Below are positions 1-7,038 of a stretch of DNA of 64,000 nucleotides, piece after piece. The notes under the pieces are model-generated. The model was not told the origin of the DNA. It made no database searches and saw only the letters and a program-made list of their open reading frames with translations. This DNA comes from Oscillatoria sp. SIO1A7 (GTDB lineage Bacteria > Cyanobacteriota > Cyanobacteriia > Cyanobacteriales > Laspinemataceae): positions 1 to 64,000 of the forward strand of contig JAAHFN010000007.1 in assembly GCA_010672965.1 (NCBI GenBank). The letters are read 5' to 3'. A program made the translations under genes and the position numbers. The stretch's first letter is position 1. Every line of letters starts with the position of its first letter.

Positions 1-649
1 TTCGAGCCTATTTAAAACCAGTGGTAAAAACCTGGGCAATTTCTCCCCAAGGGAGACCCACCCGCTGCCGCGATCCTCGGAATCGTCAGCGGGACTTTAG
101 GGTGGGCTATCTTCCCACCCGGGCTAGTTATCGGGGTAGTGCCTTGGATTTGTTGCCCTAAATCCAAAGCACTACCCCGTTGCAGCCGGGGCTTTTTGAG
201 GGAGAAAGTTTTTTGAGTGCAAACACCTCCTTGCTAAGGTTTGCTTTGCTTGTCCGTGTCGGGTCCCGGTTGCAGCCGGGGTCCTTTTTTTTGCCTCCTC
301 TAGGGAGGTTAAAAACTATACTAGCATCATTTGGCTCGAAAAACAATCTTTTTTGCAGAAAATTTTTGCACTTTCTGCGCGTTCTGCACTTGCCGCCTGT
401 CGTATAGCCTAATTGAAATACTGCTATTATATATTGACATATTGACGACTCTCGTTCTGCAACTGGTGCTAATCCCTCTAGTTCTACAGGGCCAACCGAG
501 ACCTGTTATGGAAGGTCCATTATAAGAGAGCCTACCATAACTTTCCTTGGAAGAAACAGGCAAGGAAGGTGCTAGCTCGGAGTCTCTGTGGGACGAACCT
601 CCAGCATCATCTGAAGAACTAAGATACGCCATTAAAGAATTTAAGAGTA

Positions 650-735
650 ATATGAAATCCGGTTAATCTCTCATAAAGAAATCCCGTAGGGGCACCGCCC
701 CTACAAACTGTGACTGTTTAGCCGGATTTGATATA
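650..735. repeat. ATATCAAATCCGG-shell palindromic repeat, copy 1
   Basis: Terminal inverted motif ATGAAATCCGGTTAA on the left and GCCGGATTTGATATA on the right enclose a core GTAGGGGCACCGCCCCTAC. Close copies lie at 28956-29265, 45198-45344 and 53205-53285. No coding capacity, so it is probably a non-autonomous MITE-like element. Confidence 0.75.
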
Positions 736-784
736 AGTATAACAGGAACGACTCATGGGATGGAGATTTTGTAATTTAAATCAT

Positions 785-822
785 AGAAGCCCGGTTTCTT
801 GGATTGGAGAAACCGGGCTTCT
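785..822. repeat. AGAAGCCCGGTTTCT hairpin repeat
   Basis: AGAAGCCCGGTTTCT and its complement flank a short loop. Related short hairpins occur at 5473-5505, 28134-28166 and 39067-39099, all intergenic, so this is a dispersed hairpin family. A transcription-terminating role is possible but unproven. Confidence 0.65.
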
Positions 823-956
823 GGCTTAGGGACTTGCGCAGAAATAGAGTACCAGTCCACCGTTCGGGCGATCGTCACCGTTCGGGCGCTCGCTTGTCGA
901 AGCCCTCCCTAACGGCAGCAATCGTGCAGATCTGCGCATAAGCTGACTGCTTACCG

Positions 957-1256
957 CTATTCCCTGCAAGTCTCCTTGGCCGCTCGCTCCAAAGCATTGT
1001 CAGCACGGACGGCCAACCCCAAAGCGGCAGTTATCGGAATCATCCCAGAGGCCGTACTTGCGGTGCCCTCGGAAACTCGACCCGCTAGCAAGAGGCCGAG
1101 GCCAAAAGCGCTAGTAGCAATATTGAAACTCATGGCCACGACGGCAAGATTAAAAGCTATTTTTGCCTGCCGCATCTGCTCCTCGCATACAAGCCTTGGA
1201 AAGTCTTCTTTCTGATTCTCGGGTTCGGGTTTCGGCTGAAAACTATTTGCAGTCAT
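957..1256 (-). CDS. cyanobacterial TRADD-N-associated two-TM domain protein
   Basis: A 99-residue protein. A charged N-terminus (about residues 1-35, including EEQMRQAKIAFNLA) is followed by two hydrophobic segments, roughly 36-58 (ATSAFGLGLLLAGRVSEGT lies at its end) and 64-82, and a short charged C-terminal helix with DNALERAAKETCRE. This matches my memory of the CyanoTRADD-associated two-transmembrane domain family, normally found with death-domain-like or STAND conflict proteins in cyanobacteria. Here it stands alone. Its nearest neighbours are the mosaic protease/kinase ORF downstream in the window and several STAND genes further on. Its function is unknown; membrane anchoring or pore-like signalling is inference from the family context. 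Confidence 0.7.
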   Translation of the reverse strand: MTANSFQPKPEPENQKEDFPRLVCEEQMRQAKIAFNLAVVAMSFNIATSAFGLGLLLAGRVSEGTASTASGMIPITAALGLAVRADNALERAAKETCRE

Positions 1257-1510
1257 AAGGGAAATTCAACGACAACAGTGCTAGTTTGCCAACTAACTTA
1301 GTTGCCATTGTAAATATGACTGTCCGGTCACTGGAGCCCACATCCAGCTCAATTTGAGCCGTCTCGCTTGACCGGCTAATTTTGGGTCAGTAAGGATCTA
1401 TTGCCGTCTAGGGATTTTGGTACAATTGACCTGTATTGAACCGATGGATTTATCTAGAGGGCATTGGGCATCAGAAGAGGCAGGGGGGAGCAGGGAACCT
1501 TTCAAGGGAA

Positions 1511-1683
1511 GGGTATGTTTTTTAGATTTGATATTTTCTAGGCGAGTCGACGGCGTAGGGGCGACAGCATTCCAGAGATAACTTGTTGTTATAAGAGAAA
1601 ACTTTTGTAATGGAATGCTTCGCCCCAGAAAGCTATGAAACCCACCGACAACATCAAAAAAGAGGATTATAAAAAACATACCC
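1511..1683. repeat. GGGTATGTTTTTTAG-shell repeat, copy 1
   Basis: Begins GGGTATGTTTTTTAGATTTG and ends AAAAAACATACCC. Its interior holds the GTAGGGGCGACAGCATTCC and GGAATGCTTCGCCCC core also seen in the TAGCGTTTCTC MITEs. Copies are at 1745-1908 (inverted, partial) and 9350-9535. Confidence 0.7.
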
Positions 1684-1744
1684 TTGAAAGAGCATGTGTC
1701 CCCCCTTTTCTGGGCTGTCGGCTGTGGGCTGTCGGCTGTCGGAT

Positions 1745-1908
1745 TTAGGGTATCGGTGGGCTGCATAGGTTTCTGGGCGAAGCATTCCAATACAATAATT
1801 TTTCTTTAATAGCACAAGCTGTCTGGGGAATGCTGTCGCCCCTACGCCCGGGGTCGCCCTCAATCGATATTCGATACCTCTGCTGAATGCCAAATCTAAA
1901 AAACGTAC
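1745..1908. repeat. GGGTATGTTTTTTAG-shell repeat, inverted partial copy
   Basis: It carries the GCGAAGCATTCCAAT and GGAATGCTGTCGCCCC core and ends CAAATCTAAAAAACGTACC, the complement of the left end of the 1511-1683 copy. The other end is degenerate (AGGGTATCG). Confidence 0.55.
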
Positions 1909-2273
1909 CGCAGAGCAAGCAGAATACGAACGGTTGGCGGCATTGCACGCTCCCAAGAGTCTGGCAAATGCAGGGGCAAACGCATGAGCAAAATTTGTTT
2001 GTATTTGGATCGATAGGCAAGATTTGTAGAACAAAGGAAGAGGAAAGGGGGTCTTTAGCAAGCCAGTCTTTTCAGGGCACAACATTCAGACACAAGATTA
2101 GTTGGCAGCTAGACTAGGTACTGGAGTCGCCGAATTCTGAAATAACGTGACAGCGCAGACCCCCGAAAAATCAAATTTTTTATTTAGTCCGTGACTAGAA
2201 AATGTTGCGATCGCAGCCCGCCAACGACCAGAAGCCGATGCCGGTTACAAGAAGCGCACTCGGAATTTAGACG

Positions 2274-2705
2274 TCGCAAATAGGAGGCGATCGCGAGGCG
2301 GCGCTTCAATAGGAATAGTTTATGGATTGCTTACTTGCCTTCGTCGCATCACAAATAGGAGGCGATCGCGAGGCGGCGCTTCACCATCAATATTTGATAG
2401 ATTTGCCTTGGTCGCATGGCAAATAGGAGGCGATCGCGAGGCGGCGCTTCACCATCAATATTTGATAGATTTGCCTTTGTTGCATGGCAAATGGAAGGCG
2501 ATCGCGAGGCGGCACTGCACCAGGAAAAGATCGCTTATTTGCCTAAGTTAGTCGCATGGCAAATAGGAGGCGATCGCAAGGCGGCACGTCACCATCAATA
2601 GTTTATAGATTGCTTATTTGCCTAAGTTAGTCGCATGGCAAATAGGAGGCGATCGCGAGGCGGCGCTTCACCATCAATATTTGATAGATTTGCCTTCGTT
2701 GCATG
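2274..2705. repeat. 68-79-bp HIP1-bearing tandem repeat array (about six copies)
   Basis: Units start CAAATAGGAGGCGATCGCGA at about 2276, 2351, 2419, 2487 (variant CAAATGGAAGG), 2559 and 2638. Each has one HIP1 site, GGCGGCGCTTCACCATCAAT and, in most, an AATATTTGATAGATTTGCC tail. Two units differ at only a few positions, implying recent amplification. There are no unique spacers, so it is not a CRISPR. The last unit runs into the 3' end of the ORF at 2627-4741 and supplies its final codons. Confidence 0.85.
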
Positions 2706-4741
2706 GCAAATATAAGGCGAGGAGCTGCTGGAATTGCTGCTGGAGCTGCCGGAATTGTTGCCGGAGTTGCTGCCGGAGTTGTAGGGACCAAAGAAGCCTT
2801 TGCCCGGGGCACTATAGTGGGCAGCTCGTGGGAGTCAAATTCTAGAGAGTTCAGAGCTATCAGAGCTTCCTTGGCACTCTGGTAGCGATCGCGCCAGTCT
2901 TGACGGTTGAGAAACTCCTTAAGTCCCGGGCTCGCTCCCCGAGCTAAATGCTGCCAGTTAATTTCGTCGCTGTCGGCGTCCCTGTGGTCTGTTTCTAGTT
3001 GCAGAGCATTGATTCTCGTCAGGGCTTCGACGGCTATCATTCCCAAAGCATAAAGGTCGCTGTCAAATCTCGGCCGACCGGCAGCCTGTTCCATTGCCCT
3101 GTATCCCTTGGTGCCGATGATGACTGTAAGGCTAACCTCTCCCGAGTGGCTGACCATTTGCCCGCACACTTGTTTTACGGCACCAAAATCTACTAGCACC
3201 AAGGCATTATCTTGCTGGCGGCGAATGATGTTGTCGGGTTGGTCTTCTTCAAAATACGCTAAAAGTTGGGGAATGCGATCGTGCTTCTTGCCCAGGGGTT
3301 CCAAGACCTCTGCTTCTCTGAGGAAAAAGCCCTGCGCTATTTCCCAGCGTTCTTGTCGGGAGGCTTCGGACAATGTGGGGTCTTCTATGCCTAATGGTTT
3401 GGTATTAAACTCCTCGCTGAAATCGGAGTTGAAATCTACCATATCCGGATGTTCCGACTGTACGCCATCATCCACAACAGCGATGGTTACTCCGCTTCCG
3501 GTTACCAACTCCCAAATGCTGCTGACATTGGCACCCACTTCGTTAGACTCGGCGTCGCTATCCTCCAGGTGCCAAAGTTCTATATGTACAGTACGGACAA
3601 TCGCTGCCTGCACCCGAAAAATCAAATCATTATAATCCCGGTCTCCAGCCCCCCGGAAATCTTCCATAACGAAAGTATGCCCATCCCCAGTCATGTCAGC
3701 TATTTGGCCGACATGTAAAGCTTCATTGGGATTGGCAGAAGTCATGGAATAGAGCGGTTGCTTGTTCGTGCCCCATACATTTTCTAGATTGTCAAACACC
3801 TCCTGCACCGTGCCATTGGGGACGAGCATGATTAAATACTCGCCCCCCGGCTCCAGTTGAAATTCTTTAACCCCCTGATATTCCCCCCTATTCGGTTCTT
3901 CTAGCTGTCCCATATTGCGGGAGGACTCAGTACCGCCAATAATGTTGACAGCATGATGAATTTGTATCCCGTCTATGCTATTGCCCAAATTCTGGGTGTC
4001 AGTAACATCAGTGCCGATGTAATTACCTATGATTTTACTACCCATAGTGTTACTGCCTTTAATATAAATACCGTGGTAGTTTCCGGAAATTAGGTTGCCC
4101 GCTTCTGGGGTCGTGCCGCCAATAATATGGTCATCGCTATTGTCAATTTGCAGATTATCGATATCATTTTCCATAACTTGAGTGCCGGTAACCATACCGT
4201 TGGAGTCGTTGGGCAAGGTCTTGAGCAAGATGGACTCGGTGACTTCTAGAAAGATAGGTTTGACAGTTGAGTCATCTGCGTCGAAGACAACCTCCACTCG
4301 CTCAATAGTAATGTTGTCATATACAGAACTTACACAAATTGTCGGATCGAACTCTGTATGCACGGACACCCAATTTGCGGCCGCTTCTACCGCTGCTACC
4401 GGATCTATTGCTCCAAACCCATATTGGTGATTAACGCCATACCTCTCTTCATTGGCTACCCAGTCGCTATGGCTCGTATCAATTGGCTGAGCCGTCTTGA
4501 CGAAAATATGCTGAATGTCGCGAGCCGTCAGATTGGGATTGGCCTCTAGCATTAGCGCAGTAATCCCAGAAACAAAGGGAGCCGCTGCAGAGGTGCCGCC
4601 AAAACCAACTATGTCCTCAGAACAGATGAGTTGAAAAACATCTCCTGGATAAGCCTTAATTTTCATTGAAAAATTAACATAAATATTGGTGGTAACCCCT
4701 TTATTGTAGTTAGACCAGACCCCAGTGGCAAGGGCAGCCAA
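2627..4741 (-). pseudogene. mosaic ORF: subtilase, beta-helix, DUF4114 and kinase fragments
   Basis: One uninterrupted 704-codon frame (TTG start, with an in-frame TGA just upstream) made of partial domains in an unusual order. Residues about 45-70 carry the subtilase serine box GGTSAAAPFVSGITALMLEA. A fragment like a proprotein-convertase P domain follows, then a right-handed beta-helix-like stretch (GNLISGNYHGIYIKGSNT) at about 215-275, then a DUF4114 domain ending EDFRGAGDRDYNDLIFRV. After these come the N-terminal aspartate box of a second subtilase (GVTIAVVDDGVQSEHPDM), and a Ser/Thr kinase piece that jumps from LLAYFEEDQ straight to PDNIIRRQ, so the hinge and HRD loop are missing while VDFGAVKQ remains. 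The tail is Ala/Pro-rich and then repeat-encoded. The catalytic triad and kinase core are both incomplete, so I infer a decayed chimera. A misassembly collapsing paralogous genes is the main alternative. Confidence 0.7.
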
Positions 4742-4910
4742 TGGTCAATTCCGTCCAGATTCCAGTCACAAAAGTCCAATACTGCGCTGCTAAGACCCGA
4801 TCCCTGGCCTTACTCCACCAAAAGCCATAGGTAATATGGAAGTTATTGGGTCGCCGACAATCAACTAGCGACACCATATTGGCAGCACAATTGACTAGGA
4901 CAAAACAAAG

Positions 4911-5357
4911 ATGACCTCCTACAGATTGTCTAACGAGGGAAAAGTGGAAATAAAACAGGCCCAAGCTAAAAGTCGCTGGACCAGAGAATTTTGGTCGAGC
5001 AAGGCTTATGTCTCCGTATCCACTCTGAGGCGCTTCCTTTCAGGTAATCCAGTTTCCAGCGAAAACTTTATTGCTTTGTGCGAAGCGATTGGAATAGAGG
5101 ATTGGCAGTCGCTTGTGGACTGGGAAAGCAGCGGCATCGAGGCTCCCTCTACGTCCCAAGCTCGCAGGTCCTCATTTATAGTTTCGGGGACTTTTGACGA
5201 CGACAAGAGGATGGAGATTGAAGCATTGTTAAAGCACCTGAAGACCTTGCTCGGGAGCTGCAACATCACAGTGCATAGCGAAGATAATGCTTTTGCTCCT
5301 GCGCCAGAACCGGAAACAGAAGAACAGGAAAGCCTGCCACCATCGGATGCAGCCTGA
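4911..5357 (+). CDS. small HTH-like protein resembling STAND N-terminal domains
   Basis: A 148-residue protein starting at ATG 4911, divergent from the mosaic ORF. The first 70 residues (LSNEGKVEIKQAQ, then VSVSTLRRFLSG and FIALCEAIGIEDWQ) look like the helix-turn-helix-like module found at the N-terminus of many cyanobacterial NB-ARC, WD40 and other effector proteins. A second part (FIVSGTFDDDKRMEIEALLKHLK) resembles a short alpha/beta effector-linked segment, and the tail is acidic (PEPETEEQESLPPSD). I do not recognise a catalytic site. An adaptor or DNA-binding regulator of a conflict system is inference. It lies beside the broken protease/kinase ORF, where it could be a surviving partner. 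Confidence 0.55.
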   Translation: MTSYRLSNEGKVEIKQAQAKSRWTREFWSSKAYVSVSTLRRFLSGNPVSSENFIALCEAIGIEDWQSLVDWESSGIEAPSTSQARRSSFIVSGTFDDDKRMEIEALLKHLKTLLGSCNITVHSEDNAFAPAPEPETEEQESLPPSDAA

Positions 5358-5472
5358 TGGGAATGGCAGGCTTTTTTGTAATTAAAAGTCCAATATCCTG
5401 CCACTGGCAGACAGCGGTCTCATGCTGCTTTTCCCCGAGAGGAGCAGCGGATTTATCCTGCGCAGATAAGCC

Positions 5473-5505
5473 AGAAGCCCGGTTTTTTAGAAAAACCGGG
5501 CTTCT
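5473..5505. repeat. AGAAGCCCGG hairpin repeat
   Basis: AGAAGCCCGGTTTTT with its complement across a few bases. Same family as 785-822. Confidence 0.6.
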
Positions 5506-5628
5506 CAGCGCGAATGATTTAGGATTGTTATCTGCACAAGTCCTTCGACAGGCTCAGGACGAGCGGGGGGCACATTTTAAAACGCCTGCCGGGAAAGCCT
5601 TCCAGAATTTAGATGCGTTTTCCCTGCC

Positions 5629-5772
5629 GCAGAACTAGGGAGCGATCGCCCATTTTTCTTGTCCGCAGAACTAGGGAGCGATCGCCAATTTGTCTTGCTT
5701 GCAAAACTAGGGAGCGATCGCCCATTTTTCTTGTCCGCAGAACTAGGGAGCGATCGCGGATTTATCTTGCTT
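5629..5772. repeat. 36-bp HIP1 tandem repeat, four copies
   Basis: Four 36-bp units of the form CGCAGAACTAGGGAGCGATC followed by GCCCATTTTTCTTGTC. Alternate units (1 and 3, 2 and 4) share their variable ends, suggesting duplication of a two-unit block. Immediately downstream of the 3' end of hicA on the opposite strand. Confidence 0.8.
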
Positions 5773-5814
5773 ACAGATGCTCCCGCGCGAACTCCCTCGT
5801 CGTTTTTATAATTG

Positions 5815-6039
5815 TTATAGCTGTTCTTGAAACTGCTCTGGCGTCAGCTCGATTTCGCGGATAATTTCTCTAGTCAAGGGGCGGGCTAGGTCTCGGCCTG
5901 GATGGTTGGGCACAGTAGTCGTTCTACCATCCGCATGTCGGTAAAAAACATGGCTTCCATTTTGACGTACTGCCTCAAACCCAAGACGCAGCAGCACCTT
6001 CTCCATTGTTTTGAAATTAACAATCGGAAGACGATTCAT
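5815..6039 (-). CDS. hicA: HicA-family mRNA interferase toxin
   Basis: A 74-residue protein with the HicA double-stranded-RNA-binding-like fold: LLRLGFEAVRQNGSHVFYRH contains the conserved Gly-Ser-His with the catalytic histidine, followed by TTVPNHPGRDLARPLTREII and a C-terminal helix ELTPEQF. HicA toxins cleave mRNA and are neutralised by HicB. The gene follows hicB with a 4-base overlap, so the two are translated as a coupled pair. The length is normal for the family and all key residues are present, so the toxin is probably functional. Confidence 0.9.
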   Translation of the reverse strand: MNRLPIVNFKTMEKVLLRLGFEAVRQNGSHVFYRHADGRTTTVPNHPGRDLARPLTREIIREIELTPEQFQEQL

Positions 6040-6254
6040 ACGGCCACCTCGATTTGCTGGACTCCCACAAATGTGGGAGAGTTGTCTGGGGAGCCCTTAT
6101 CTTCTTCCAGACATAGCTCCAAGACTTCTTTTAGATTTGTCTGGAGTTCGTCTAAGGTAGCGCCCTGGGTATGAGCGCCCGGAATACCAGGAACAATACC
6201 CACATACAGGCGGGTTTCGGGATCCCACTGGATATAGGCGGTAAAGGTTTTCAT
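6036..6254 (-). CDS. hicB: HicB-family antitoxin
   Basis: A 72-residue protein from ATG 6254; a longer frame exists upstream but its extra 14 residues do not fit the family. MKTFTAYIQWDPETRLYVGI and VPGIPGAHTQGATLDELQTN are the partial RNase H-like HicB fold. VLELCLEEDK follows and the C-terminus is VGVQQIEVAV. No separate DNA-binding domain is present. HicB binds and inhibits HicA and commonly represses the operon. The antitoxin-first order with overlapping stop/start is seen here, as is a second HicBA pair at 35237-35674. Confidence 0.9.
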   Translation of the reverse strand: MKTFTAYIQWDPETRLYVGIVPGIPGAHTQGATLDELQTNLKEVLELCLEEDKGSPDNSPTFVGVQQIEVAV

Positions 6255-6313
6255 TATGTTTAAGCGATCGCTCCGATTAAGACAGGACTTACGCACAGAC
6301 TCTATCTATAAGG

Positions 6314-6484
6314 ATAGCACTGCGCAACCTAAGCGCCGCTTCCCTGGCGATCGCATCTAACGAATTCCGGGCAGCACGGGATTTAATTGCCACGGCTTTA
6401 GCAGGAAATACCCCCCCAGAAATTGCCCGAGAACTACAGGAATTATTGGAGCAAGTCTATCTTAATCGCGAAAAAGCCGTCTAA
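6314..6484 (+). pseudogene. 3' remnant of an unidentified gene
   Basis: An in-frame stretch without a start ends NTPPEIARELQELLEQ and VYLNREKAV before TAA at 6482-6484, with a helical region (NEFRAARDLIATALAG) upstream. It reads like the C-terminus of a real protein, but its 5' part is missing. The single AGGACTTACGC repeat end at 6285-6295 lies just upstream, so a repeat insertion or deletion probably removed the 5' part. It ends 29 bases before the DUF433 gene and may have been co-transcribed with it. Family unknown. Confidence 0.4.
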
Positions 6485-6513
6485 TAGAATCATAGATCGA
6501 CGAGACTAGACCG

Positions 6514-6968
6514 ATGACAATTACAGCAACAGGTTATCAACATATAGAACTGGATGCCAAAGGCGTACCTATTATTGCCGTAACCACAATGAAGGTCGTA
6601 GAGTTAATCATGGCCAAGCATGCTTACGGTTGGAGCCCAGAAGAAATCCAGTTTCAACATCCTAATCTTACCATGAGCCAAATTTACTCCGCTTTAGGAT
6701 ATTACTGGGATTATAAAGAAGAATTGGATGCAGATATAGCGTTTCTCAAATTGATGTAAGGTATCTGGGGCGAAGCATCCAGTACGGAAATTACCGTTAT
6801 ACAGCCGAGATGGTTCCGGGGATGCTGTCGCCCCTACGTTTTCGTTCATTACACTAATTTGAGAAACGCTATATGGAACGGCGAGAGGAGTATGTAAAAC
6901 AGGCAGAAAGAGAGGCCGTCCCATCGGCGATCGCTGCCAAACTGCGGGCAAAGGGGTTATTGAAATGA
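6514..6968 (+). pseudogene. DUF433 antitoxin-like gene split by a MITE
   Basis: The first 74 codons (GVPIIAVTTMKVVELIMAKH, YGWSPEEIQFQHPNLTMSQI, YSALGYYWDYKEELDADI) are a DUF433 domain, a winged-helix-like family often paired with DUF5615 PIN-like toxins. The frame then runs into the element at 6737-6871 and stops. Removing the element and one TA (joining 6736 to 6874) restores a continuous 105-residue ORF with the tail MERREEYVKQAEREA and AAKLRAKGLLK, the normal end of this family. The uncut frame ends early (81 residues) with repeat-encoded codons. The restored stop overlaps an ATGA; the frame starting there (MTIETQKSP) soon enters a CCACACC repeat, so a downstream toxin partner may have been lost. 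Confidence 0.8.
6737..6871. mobile_element. TAGCGTTTCTC MITE, copy 1, inserted in DUF433 gene
   Basis: A 135-bp element with ends TAGCGTTTCTCAAAT and TTTGAGAAACGCTA, flanked by TA duplications at 6735-6736 and 6872-6873. The interior has the CTGGGGCGAAGCATCC and GGATGCTGTCGCCCCTACG core. It encodes nothing. A TA target and short inverted ends are typical of elements moved by IS630/Tc1-type transposases; that transposase class is inference. Confidence 0.85.
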
Positions 6969-7038
6969 CAATCGAAACGCAGAAATCGCCCCCACACCCC
7001 ACACCACACCCCACACCCCACCCCCCACACCCTATATC

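Larger units (their letters stand above)
1..956. other. gene-free left edge with palindromic repeats
   Basis: No open frame here looks like a protein. The stretch holds GC-rich inverted motifs near 105-200 (an ACTACCCCG motif and its complement flanking about 40 bases), an ATATCAAATCCGG-type repeat at 650-735 and a short hairpin at 785-822. The open frames are short, lack ribosome sites and have repeat-like composition. Confidence 0.6.
1257..2626. other. intergenic repeat field
   Basis: Several overlapping open frames exist on both strands, but they run through dispersed repeats (1511-1683, 1745-1908) and the tandem array starting at 2274. None has recognisable protein content. The part from about 1910 to 2270 shows nothing I can assign. 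Confidence 0.55.
5358..5814. other. intergenic, hairpin and tandem repeats
   Basis: Contains the AGAAGCCCGG hairpin at 5473-5505, a CTTCGACAGGCTCAGGACGAG repeat fragment near 5543-5563 and the 36-bp tandem array at 5629-5772. The open frames through it are made of the repeats. Confidence 0.6.

Noticed and set aside
158-632. Four short ORFs at the left edge
   Set aside because: Overlapping frames in GC-rich repeat sequence with no ribosome site and no recognisable motif.
1398-2117. Several ORFs of 76-143 codons on both strands
   Set aside because: All run through GGGTATGTTTT-shell repeats and GGCTGTGGGCTGTCGG short repeats; composition is not protein-like.
2274-2705. CRISPR array
   Set aside because: The units are nearly identical over their full length, with no unique spacers between short repeats, and no cas genes are present. 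It is an ordinary tandem repeat.
5629-5772. CRISPR-like 36-bp repeats
   Set aside because: Period and repeat length coincide (36 bp), so there is no spacer.
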